In this document: positions 1-5,931 of the stretch, piece after piece
How positions within the stretch are numbered: position 1 is the first letter of the stretch
Layout of the letters: each line of letters starts with the position of its first letter
DNA from: Erysipelotrichaceae bacterium
GTDB lineage: Bacteria > Bacillota_I > Bacilli_A > Erysipelotrichales > Erysipelotrichaceae
Length of the DNA stretch: 6,209 bases
NCBI GenBank assembly: GCA_021442745.1
Contig: JABUSI010000003.1
Location: 1 to 6,209 of the forward strand
Direction of reading: 5' to 3'
The notes under the pieces: generated by a model
Seen by the model: only the letters and a program-made list of their open reading frames with translations
Databases searched by the model: none
What the model was told of the DNA's origin: nothing
Translations under genes and position numbers: made by a program

Positions 1-431
1 CGGCAACCATGGTTTCCAAACAATCCAATCTGAAAATTCCTTTTGTGAATTCGTGGATGAAGACGATGGAAGCCATTACGTTTGACCGTTCAAACATGCG
101 GGATGCCGTCCGGATGATCCGGGATGTCGTTGCCAAACTGAAAGAGGGAAAAAACGTTGTTATTTTCCCGGAAGGCACGCGTTCGAAAAAGATGGAAATG
201 GGTGATTTCAAGCCGGGCTCTTTTAAGCCGGCACTGACTGCAAAATGTACCGTTGTACCGATTACCCTGGTAAATACCTTTGCGACGGACGTAAAGGGAA
301 AGACGGATAACCGGGTAAAGATTATTTTCTCGGATCCGATTCGATACGATGAATTCAAAGATATGACGACAACGGAATTATGCGAAAAAGTAAAGGGTAT
401 TATACAGGAAAACTTAGATCGGGGGTTATAG
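1..431 (+). CDS. plsC: 1-acyl-sn-glycerol-3-phosphate acyltransferase (PlsC family), 3' part only
   Basis: PlsC enzymes move an acyl chain from acyl-ACP or acyl-CoA to lysophosphatidate, giving phosphatidate for membrane lipids, at the inner face of the membrane. The frame is open to the left edge: two codons (Ala-Thr) precede the first Met at base 9, so this Met is internal. Counting from it, I see an acceptor-side block ending in FDR (residues 25-27), the family motif FPEGTRS (53-59), FKPGSFKPAL (67-76) and the VVPITLVN segment (82-89). The catalytic NHxxxxD motif lies upstream of the window and cannot be checked. The gene ends at TAG 429-431, one base before pdp, and contains the pdp ribosome-binding site in its last codons. 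The family is secure. The exact acyl acceptor is inferred from typical PlsC proteins, and another glycerolipid acyltransferase of the same fold is possible. Confidence 0.9.
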   Translation, partial: ATMVSKQSNLKIPFVNSWMKTMEAITFDRSNMRDAVRMIRDVVAKLKEGKNVVIFPEGTRSKKMEMGDFKPGSFKPALTAKCTVVPITLVNTFATDVKGKTDNRVKIIFSDPIRYDEFKDMTTTELCEKVKGIIQENLDRGL

Positions 432-432
432 T

Positions 433-1731
433 ATGAGATTTGTGGATATTATCAATAAGAAAAGACTGAATCAGCCTTTAACAAAAGAAGAAATTCAATT
501 CTGGATTGACGGATACGTCAAAGGAGATATTCCTGATTATCAGGTCAGTGCATTGTGTATGGCGATTGTGCTGAACGGAATGAACCGGGAGGAAACGCGT
601 GATCTGACAATGGCGATGACGTATTCGGGTGACGTTATTGATTTGTCTGCCATAAACGGTGTGAAGGTGGATAAACATTCAACCGGCGGCGTCGGTGATA
701 AGACATCCTTGTCTTTGACACCGATGGTTGCTGCCTGCGGAGCTAAAGTCGCTAAGATGAGTGGCAGAGGTCTGGGACATACCGGAGGAACACTGGATAA
801 ACTGGAGTCCATCAAAGGCTTCGATATTATGATCGGTCAGGAAGATTTCATCCGGCAGGTTAACGAAATCGGTGTTTCGATTGTCGGTCAGAACGCACAG
901 CTGGTACCTGCCGATAAGAAACTGTATGCGTTGCGGGATGTTACCGGAACCGTGCAATCCATTCCTTTGATTGCATCCAGCATTATGTCCAAGAAACTGG
1001 CAAGCGGTGCGGATACCATTCTTCTGGACGTTAAATACGGAGAAGGTGCTTTCATGCAGACGGTAGAAGAGGCTAAGGTTCTGGCAAAAACAATGATTGA
1101 AATCGGAACGGATTGCGGGCGTGATACCCGGGCAATGATTACCGATATGAACCAGCCGCTGGGCAAAGCAATCGGTAACGCTCTGGAAGTAAAGGAAGCC
1201 ATCGAAACCTTAAAAGGAAACGGACCGGAAGACTTTACTGAACTGTGTATGACAGCGGGAAGCATCATGCTTCAGCAGGCACATATCGCAAAAGACGAAA
1301 CGGAAGCACGGGCAATGCTGAAAGAAGCTGTTACCAGTGGTGCGGCATTACAGAAACTTCGCGATTTTGTAAAAGCTCAGCATGGTGACGTAAAGATGAT
1401 TGATAATCCGGAACTGTTGCCGTCTGCCAGGTTTATGACGCCGGTGAAAACCAGAAGTGCCGGTTTTGTGACGGATCTGAAAGCATTGGAACTGGGTAAC
1501 CTGGCAATGCGTCTGGGTGCCGGAAGAGCAACCAAGGAAGACGTCATCAATCCTGCGGTAGGCATTGTGCTGAATAAGAAAGTCGGTAATACGGTTCGTA
1601 TGGGTGAGGCTTTGGCAATTATTCATCATGATACGCCGCTGGAAGAAAACTGGCTGGAAGATTTCTACAACACGTTCACCATTGAGCCGACGTGTGATAA
1701 CGTGGAACCGTTGATTGCAGCAGTATTGTAA
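433..1731 (+). CDS. pdp: Pyrimidine-nucleoside phosphorylase
   Basis: Catalyses reversible phosphorolysis of uridine, thymidine and deoxyuridine to free base plus (deoxy)ribose 1-phosphate, in cytoplasmic nucleoside salvage. The 432-residue protein has the family's usual length. An N-terminal helical region (about 1-65) is followed by the phosphate-binding KHSTGGVGDK (81-90), the thymidine/pyrimidine phosphorylase signature SGRGLGHTGGTLDKLE (110-125), and R168, S183 and K187, which match the known base-binding Arg/Ser/Lys positions. The C-terminal domain (about 345-420) is intact. The ATG at 433 has a G-rich Shine-Dalgarno (421-425) inside the end of plsC, so the two are probably translated from one transcript. 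An intrinsic terminator follows the stop. I favour the broad-specificity Pdp over the thymidine-specific DeoA because Pdp is the usual Bacillota form, but sequence alone does not fully separate them. No deoC, cdd or nucleoside transporter is next to it, so it is not in a classical salvage operon here. Confidence 0.96.
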   Translation: MRFVDIINKKRLNQPLTKEEIQFWIDGYVKGDIPDYQVSALCMAIVLNGMNREETRDLTMAMTYSGDVIDLSAINGVKVDKHSTGGVGDKTSLSLTPMVAACGAKVAKMSGRGLGHTGGTLDKLESIKGFDIMIGQEDFIRQVNEIGVSIVGQNAQLVPADKKLYALRDVTGTVQSIPLIASSIMSKKLASGADTILLDVKYGEGAFMQTVEEAKVLAKTMIEIGTDCGRDTRAMITDMNQPLGKAIGNALEVKEAIETLKGNGPEDFTELCMTAGSIMLQQAHIAKDETEARAMLKEAVTSGAALQKLRDFVKAQHGDVKMIDNPELLPSARFMTPVKTRSAGFVTDLKALELGNLAMRLGAGRATKEDVINPAVGIVLNKKVGNTVRMGEALAIIHHDTPLEENWLEDFYNTFTIEPTCDNVEPLIAAVL

Positions 1732-1736
1732 GAAAC

Positions 1737-1765
1737 AAGGGCTTCTTTAGGAAGTCCTTTTCTTT
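1737..1765 (+). terminator. Rho-independent terminator after pdp
   Basis: A 9-bp stem pairs AAGGGCTTC (1737-1745) with GAAGTCCTT (1751-1759). It contains one G-U wobble, has a 5-base loop, and runs straight into TTTTCTTT (1758-1765). It starts six bases after the pdp stop and should end the plsC-pdp transcript. The T-tract also overlaps the place where the scpA promoter's -35 should be. I predicted it by eye and did no energy calculation. Confidence 0.85.
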
Positions 1766-1793
1766 GCCTGTGTTCAATGGTATAATCGTACAA
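1758..1793 (+). promoter_or_regulatory. Extended -10 promoter for scpAB
   Basis: A perfect consensus -10 hexamer TATAAT (1781-1786) is preceded by TGG (1778-1780), giving the extended -10 pattern TGnTATAAT used by the vegetative sigma factor. The position 17 bases upstream (1758-1763, TTTTCT) is a poor -35 and belongs to the pdp terminator's T-tract, so the extended -10 probably carries the activity. Transcription would start near 1792-1793, leaving a 5' leader of only about 15 bases. The leader contains the Shine-Dalgarno AGGTGG (1795-1800) seven bases before the scpA ATG. It has no room for a riboswitch or attenuator. Confidence 0.75.
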
Positions 1794-1807
1794 TAGGTGG
1801 TGATGAC

Positions 1808-2551
1808 ATGGATTCATTCCGTATATCGATTGATCAGTTTGAAGGACCGATGGATCTGATGCTTCATCTGGTAAGGGAAAAAGAACTGGACTTGTTTGAC
1901 CTGGATCTGGATGTACTGGCGGATCAATACATTGCCTATATCGAAGCGATGGATAACATGCATCTGGAAATTGCCAGTGAGTATCTGGCGGAACTTGCCG
2001 GATTACTGGAATATAAAAGCCGCAGGCTTTTACCGAAGGATAAAAGTGAACTGGAAGATACCTATGAAGAAGATACCAGGGAACAACTGGTGCAACGCTT
2101 ACTGGAATACGACCGTTTTCAAAGAGTCAGCGAAACGTTCCGGCAGTTGCAGGAAGAACGGATGCTGCACATGGATAAGCCGCAGGAGGAAATTGTTTCC
2201 GGATGGCTGAAAGATCCCAATAACTTTACGGACGCCAGGGGCAATGCCTACGACCTGATCAAGGCGATGAACCGGGTAATCCAGCGGTATAAAATCATGC
2301 AGCCGTTACCAAAAGCGGTTGCCAGAAAAGAGTTGTCTATAGAAGAACGCACGGTAACCTTGAAGGCGAATATGGTGCGGCTGGGAGATACGTTTACACT
2401 GGAAGATCTGTGTGCGGACGTTACGCAGATGAATGAGTTTCTGGTAACGTTTCTGTCCGTACTGGATATGATTCGTTCCGGATATCTGTCCGTTTGTACA
2501 GGTGATGACGACACTATTTGGTTAGGAAGGGGAAGCAGTCATGAATCATGA
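1808..2551 (+). CDS. scpA: Segregation and condensation protein A (ScpA, kleisin)
   Basis: ScpA is the kleisin subunit of the bacterial SMC-ScpAB condensin, which compacts and separates replicated chromosomes. Its N-terminal domain contacts the SMC neck, its C-terminal winged helix contacts the SMC head, and the middle binds a ScpB dimer. The 247 residues open with the family hallmark FEGPMDLMLHL (11-21), then LDLFDLDLDVLADQYIAY (27-44) and the helix ending in LLEYKSRRLLPK (66-77). An acidic, probably flexible stretch (78-92) follows. The C-terminal winged-helix region spans about residues 175-245. Length and layout match the family and nothing is truncated. The ATG at 1808 is set by AGGTGG (1795-1800). 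A nearby ATG at 1803 is out of frame. The 3' end overlaps scpB by 11 bases, the usual arrangement for two subunits made together. The smc gene is not in the window. Confidence 0.97.
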   Translation: MDSFRISIDQFEGPMDLMLHLVREKELDLFDLDLDVLADQYIAYIEAMDNMHLEIASEYLAELAGLLEYKSRRLLPKDKSELEDTYEEDTREQLVQRLLEYDRFQRVSETFRQLQEERMLHMDKPQEEIVSGWLKDPNNFTDARGNAYDLIKAMNRVIQRYKIMQPLPKAVARKELSIEERTVTLKANMVRLGDTFTLEDLCADVTQMNEFLVTFLSVLDMIRSGYLSVCTGDDDTIWLGRGSSHES

Positions 2552-3095
2552 GTTATACAGTTTGATTGAGGGCGTATTGTTTGTGGTCGGGGATGACGGC
2601 GTGGAAACCGAACGTCTGGCTGCTGCTCTGGAGCTTCCCGAACCAACCGTTCAGGAAGCATTGGATGAAATGGTAACGCAATATGCCAACGATGACCGGC
2701 GCGGAATTGAACTGGTTGTATTTGGCGGAAGATACAAGTTCGTTTCCAAAGCTCTGATTCACCCGGTTGCCCAGAAACTGTTTGAACAGACTTCCGCAAA
2801 AACATTTTCACAGGCGGCTTTGGAAACGCTGGCAATCATTGCCTACAAGCAACCGATTACCAGAGTGGAAATCGAAGAAATCCGTTCTGTCGGATGTGAT
2901 ATGATGATCCGGAAATTGCTGGCCAGAAATCTGATTAAGGAAGTCGGCCGTTCGGATGCACCGGGAAAACCTTTTCTGTATGCCGTAACGGAAGAATTTT
3001 TAGATACCTTTTCGCTGGCAAGCATTCAGGAATTACCGGAGTTACCGTCATTCCGCGAGGAACAGGAAGCGGATTCCGAACAATTGTTCGGATAG
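2541..3095 (+). CDS. scpB: Segregation and condensation protein B (ScpB)
   Basis: ScpB dimerises and binds the central part of ScpA in the SMC condensin complex. The 184-residue protein shows two winged-helix domains, about 1-80 and 85-160. The second contains the strongest family block, FSQAALETLAIIAYKQPITR (89-108), followed by VEIEEIRSV and, near 136-147, GRSDAPGKPFLY. Where many homologues read IRGV, this one reads IRSV (113-116), a small variation. The tail after residue 160 is acidic and probably disordered, as is common in this family. The start ATG lies inside the last codons of scpA and is served by the purine-rich AGGAAGGGGAAG (2524-2535). The overlap of 11 bases suggests translational coupling and a fixed subunit ratio. 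A terminator begins right after the TAG stop, so scpAB forms a two-gene unit. Confidence 0.97.
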   Translation: MNHELYSLIEGVLFVVGDDGVETERLAAALELPEPTVQEALDEMVTQYANDDRRGIELVVFGGRYKFVSKALIHPVAQKLFEQTSAKTFSQAALETLAIIAYKQPITRVEIEEIRSVGCDMMIRKLLARNLIKEVGRSDAPGKPFLYAVTEEFLDTFSLASIQELPELPSFREEQEADSEQLFG

Positions 3096-3126
3096 AACTG
3101 CCTTGAAATGCAGGCAGTTTTCTTTT
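3096..3126 (+). terminator. Rho-independent terminator after scpB
   Basis: A perfect 8-bp stem pairs AACTGCCT (3096-3103) with AGGCAGTT (3112-3119) around an 8-base loop and is followed by TTTTCTTTT (3118-3126). It begins at the base after the scpB stop codon, so it should end the scpAB transcript and separate it from the rluB operon. Confidence 0.88.
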
Positions 3127-3128
3127 GG

Positions 3129-3173
3129 TTGCAAGATATAGTATGATATGTGTACTATGCGGGTTTAGGAGGG
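3129..3173 (+). promoter_or_regulatory. Predicted promoter and strong Shine-Dalgarno of the rluB operon
   Basis: The best pair is TTGCAA (3129-3134) and TACTAT (3153-3158) with an 18-base spacer. TATGAT (3142-3147) is a second possible -10 but lacks a reasonable -35. A promoter is expected here because a terminator lies just upstream and a new gene set begins just downstream. The Shine-Dalgarno AGGAGGG (3167-3173) sits seven bases before the rluB ATG. An imperfect inverted repeat covers the -10 region (3138-3158). The exact start of transcription is uncertain. Confidence 0.5.
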
Positions 3174-3180
3174 ATTCTTA

Positions 3181-3912
3181 ATGGACCGTTTACAAAAAGT
3201 GATTGCGCAGGCTGGGGTTGCCTCACGCCGGAAGGCGGAAGAACTGATTGCCGAAGGACGTGTCAGTGTTGACGGACAGGTTATTACGGAAATGGGATAT
3301 CAGGTAAAAAAGGGGCAGTTGATTCTGGTTGACGGCAAAGCAATAGAGAAAGAAGAACACGAATATTACGTGATCAATAAACCAAGAAAGTATTTGTGCA
3401 GTGTGAAGGACGACAGGGGAAGAAACTGTGTAGGGGATCTGATTGAAACCGATAAGCGTATTTTCCCGGTAGGGCGTCTGGACTATGAATCTTCCGGCTT
3501 GCTTCTGATGACAAATGACGGGGATTTTACCAATCTGATGATTCATCCGCGTTTTCATATCAAGAAAACGTATCTGGTAACCATCAAGGGCGTTATGGAA
3601 CCGGAACATGTCAAAGTACTGGAACGCGGTGTGGAACTGGATGGCGTCAGGACGCTGCCATGCAAAATCCGTATCACGTCCAAGGATATGAAAATCAGAC
3701 AGACGACAATGGAAATCGTATTGCAGGAAGGAAGAAACCGCCAGATCCGCCGGATGATGGAATTGTTCGGGTATGAGGTCACTTTACTGCACCGGAAACA
3801 GTTCGGTGTGATTACCGACAGCGGATTGCGAGCCGGACAATATCGTCGTCTGAAACCGTTTGAACTCAAGCAACTGCGAGAACTGGCGGATCAGGGAAAG
3901 ACGGGTCAGTAA
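3181..3912 (+). CDS. rluB: 23S rRNA pseudouridine synthase, RluB type (RsuA/RluB family)
   Basis: Converts a specific uridine in rRNA to pseudouridine in the cytoplasm. In RluB the target is the 23S position equivalent to E. coli U2605. The N-terminal S4 RNA-binding domain spans about residues 1-60 (LQKVIAQAGVASRRKAEELI at 4-23). The catalytic domain has the family signature GRLDYESSGLLLMTND (98-113), with D101 as the catalytic aspartate, then KKTYLVTIKG (128-137) and EGRNRQIRRM (183-192). The ATG at 3181 has a near-perfect Shine-Dalgarno. The 243-residue length is normal. RluB homologues are commonly found near scpAB in Bacillota, which supports RluB over RsuA, RluE or RluF. The family is certain, while the exact target uridine is inferred. 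The stop is one base before rsmE, and about the last eight residues are polar and not part of the fold. Confidence 0.9.
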   Translation: MDRLQKVIAQAGVASRRKAEELIAEGRVSVDGQVITEMGYQVKKGQLILVDGKAIEKEEHEYYVINKPRKYLCSVKDDRGRNCVGDLIETDKRIFPVGRLDYESSGLLLMTNDGDFTNLMIHPRFHIKKTYLVTIKGVMEPEHVKVLERGVELDGVRTLPCKIRITSKDMKIRQTTMEIVLQEGRNRQIRRMMELFGYEVTLLHRKQFGVITDSGLRAGQYRRLKPFELKQLRELADQGKTGQ

Positions 3913-3913
3913 T

Positions 3914-4630
3914 ATGCAGCAGTATTTTATCGAAACGGCGATTGATCCGGAAACGCTGATTCTGTTTACTCCCGAACAATCGCATCACATTATGCATGTA
4001 ATGCGGATGAAACCGGATACCATCGTCCGGATTGCCGATGGAAACGGTAAGGTTTGTGAAGCGAAAATATCGTATTGTAACGGACAGCCGGTGGCAGAGT
4101 TTCACCGTTTTGTTGATGACGTGCCTTCCAGAGGAAACGTTATTCTGGCACAGGCACTGATTAAAAAAGATAAATGGGAATGGGTCTTGCAAAAGGCTGC
4201 CGAACTTGGCGCGGATACCGTTGTTCCGGTTAAAACAAAACGCACGGTTGTGAAAATGGATGATGAGCGGACGGATAAAAAAACAGAGCGCTGGAATAAG
4301 ATTACGCGGGAAGCTTCCGAACAAAGTCATCGCCATACGGCTTGTAAAGTTGCAGAACCGATGTCCTTGCAGCAAGTATCCGAAATCGCAGCCGACATCA
4401 GACTTGTAGCATACGAGAAAGAAGGCCAGGATGCCTATCTTTCCCGTTATATACCGGCAACCGGTTCGGTTTTGATTGTAATCGGTCCGGAAGGCGGTTT
4501 TGAGCCCTCTGAAGTGGAATTTCTTGTGAAACGGGGATTTATATCCTGCAATCTGGGTTCGCGTATCCTGCGTGCGGAAACAGCTTCCCTGTATGCACTT
4601 TCGGTCATGGACTGTGTGAGGGAGGGATAA
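3914..4630 (+). CDS. rsmE: 16S rRNA (uracil-1498-N3)-methyltransferase RsmE
   Basis: Methylates N3 of U1498 in helix 44 of 16S rRNA using S-adenosylmethionine. An N-terminal PUA-like RNA-binding domain (about 1-70) precedes a SPOUT (trefoil-knot) methyltransferase domain. Visible motifs are AQALIKKDKWEWVLQKAAEL (79-98), KTKRT (107-111), EQS at 136-138, the cofactor-loop motif GPEGGFEPSE (191-200) and LGSRILRAETA (214-224). I chose ATG 3914 (238 residues) because MQQYFIE matches the family's usual start. The frame also opens at a TTG at 3860, but that adds 18 residues lying wholly inside rluB with no Shine-Dalgarno before them. The site before 3914 is itself weak (ACGGGT 3901-3906, or AGGGAAAG 3893-3900 further off), so translation may depend on ribosomes finishing rluB. 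In many Bacillota prmA precedes rsmE; here rluB takes that place. The segment after EQS differs from the usual pattern. Confidence 0.94.
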   Translation: MQQYFIETAIDPETLILFTPEQSHHIMHVMRMKPDTIVRIADGNGKVCEAKISYCNGQPVAEFHRFVDDVPSRGNVILAQALIKKDKWEWVLQKAAELGADTVVPVKTKRTVVKMDDERTDKKTERWNKITREASEQSHRHTACKVAEPMSLQQVSEIAADIRLVAYEKEGQDAYLSRYIPATGSVLIVIGPEGGFEPSEVEFLVKRGFISCNLGSRILRAETASLYALSVMDCVREG

Positions 4631-4631
4631 T

Positions 4632-5915
4632 ATGCCGACATTTGCGATTACAACTTTAGGATGTAAAGTCAATGCGTATGAATCCCAATGGTACCGGGAA
4701 CAATTAACCAACCGCGGATTAACGGAAGTCAGTGACAAGGATATTGCCGACGTTTATCTGGTAAATACCTGTTCTGTCACAAACGTAGCCAGTCAGAAAA
4801 GCCGGCAGAAGTTTCATGCCTGTAAAAAAATGAATCCTGAAGCGATTGTATGTGTTGTCGGGTGTTACGTACAGACGAACATCGAGGCAGCATGTAACGT
4901 TCCGGAGATTGATCTTGTAATCGGTACGGCAGGGAAGTCTCTGGTGCCGGATCTGATAATGGAACAGTTGAACAACCGGAATCGTAAAATCGTTTACAGA
5001 AAGGACCGCGAGTATGAAATGGATCCGATGTTACTGGAACAGTTTGACAAGACACGGGCATATCTGAAAATACAGGATGGCTGTAACCAGTTCTGTTCCT
5101 ACTGCATCATTCCGTTTGCCAGAGGAAAAGAGCGGTCATTGCCGCTGGAAGCGGTCGTACAAACGGCGAAAAAACTGGTTTCGCAAGGGCATTCGGAACT
5201 GGTTCTTACCGGTATCCATACCGGACGGTATTATGACGGAACGCATCGGCTGGCTGATGTTATGAGAACGCTTCTTGAAGAAATTCCGGGTCTTTTACGA
5301 CTGCGGATATCTTCCATTGAAATGACGGAAGTAACCGATGAGATTTTGCAGCTGATGAAGGAAAATACGAGGATTGCCCGCCATCTGCACATACCGATTC
5401 AGACCGGTTCGGATGAGATTCTGAAAAAGATGAATCGTCCGTATACCGTGGAACAGTTCAGAAAACGGGTGGAGCATATCCGGTCCATGATACCGGACAT
5501 ATCTGTCAGTACGGATGTAATTGTCGGATTCCCCGAAGAGAGTAATGAACTGTTTGAGACAACGGTACGTAACCTGAAGGAAATCCGGTTCTCGTTTCTT
5601 CATGTATTCCCGTTTTCTTCCAAAAAAGGAACGGTGGCAGAGCGGATGAGCGGTCATATCGATAACGATACAAAAAAACAAAGGGTACGTGTTCTTACGG
5701 AATTATCGGATGAATTATACAATGCGTACAAGAATTCACAATTATGTCATAAAGAAGGTGTAATCTTTGAAGTGGAAAAAGACGGAATCTGGCAAGGCCA
5801 TACTTCACAATATATAGAAGTATTCGTACCGTCCGAACGGAAAGATTTGCACGGACACATGACGGAAGTTACGCTGGAATGCGTTAAGGACGGCAAAGTT
5901 TTCGGCAGTATATAA
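4632..5915 (+). CDS. mtaB: tRNA (t6A37)-C2 methylthiotransferase MtaB
   Basis: A radical-SAM enzyme that adds a methylthio group to N6-threonylcarbamoyladenosine at tRNA position 37, giving ms2t6A, which aids decoding of ANN codons. Three parts are visible. The N-terminal methylthiotransferase domain has the auxiliary iron-sulphur cysteines C11 (TLGCKVN), C47 (NTCSVTN) and C78 (VVGCY). The radical-SAM domain has the cluster motif C151-xxx-C155-xx-C158 inside DGCNQFCSYCIIPFARG, then HLHIPIQTGS (251-260) and TDVIVGFPEES (294-304). A compact C-terminal TRAM RNA-binding domain spans about 372-427. All six cluster cysteines are present, so the enzyme should be active. The opening TLGCKVN and a total of 427 residues point to MtaB over MiaB or RimO. 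ATG 4632 has a strong site, GAGGGAGGG (4618-4626), formed by the last rsmE codons. The rsmE-mtaB pairing is common in Bacillota. Confidence 0.95.
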   Translation: MPTFAITTLGCKVNAYESQWYREQLTNRGLTEVSDKDIADVYLVNTCSVTNVASQKSRQKFHACKKMNPEAIVCVVGCYVQTNIEAACNVPEIDLVIGTAGKSLVPDLIMEQLNNRNRKIVYRKDREYEMDPMLLEQFDKTRAYLKIQDGCNQFCSYCIIPFARGKERSLPLEAVVQTAKKLVSQGHSELVLTGIHTGRYYDGTHRLADVMRTLLEEIPGLLRLRISSIEMTEVTDEILQLMKENTRIARHLHIPIQTGSDEILKKMNRPYTVEQFRKRVEHIRSMIPDISVSTDVIVGFPEESNELFETTVRNLKEIRFSFLHVFPFSSKKGTVAERMSGHIDNDTKKQRVRVLTELSDELYNAYKNSQLCHKEGVIFEVEKDGIWQGHTSQYIEVFVPSERKDLHGHMTEVTLECVKDGKVFGSI

Positions 5916-5931
5916 AAGGCAGGGATAGATT

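Noticed and set aside
1896..2210. A 104-codon plus-strand open frame inside scpA
   Set aside because: It is out of frame with a clearly conserved gene, is Trp-rich and has no ribosome site or family resemblance. It is a shadow of scpA.
3127..3180. Possible riboswitch or T-box leader before rluB
   Set aside because: Only about 54 bases lie between the terminator and the ATG, mostly promoter. No leader structure or antiterminator is visible.
3866..4738. A 290-codon open frame on the minus strand, opposite rsmE and the start of mtaB
   Set aside because: Its composition is odd (rich in Phe, His, Asn, Arg and Cys, with no recognisable domain) and it lies wholly opposite two clear genes. It is best explained as a by-product of their codon use.
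266..4775. Shared 13-mer CTGGTAAATACCT in plsC and mtaB, as a possible repeat
   Set aside because: Both copies encode a similar Leu-Val-Asn-Thr stretch in their own frames and flanking bases differ, so this is coincidence of codon use.
4277..5678. Three runs of seven A (4277-4283 in rsmE; 4824-4830 and 5672-5678 in mtaB) as possible frameshift or phase-variation sites
   Set aside because: The reading frames continue intact through all three, no stimulatory structure is evident, and AAA lysine codons explain the runs.
5907..5920. TATA-like sequence (AGTATATAAAAGG) before murE, as a possible separate promoter
   Set aside because: It overlaps the mtaB stop, and no -35-like hexamer lies at suitable spacing upstream. 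AT-rich stop-codon context explains it.
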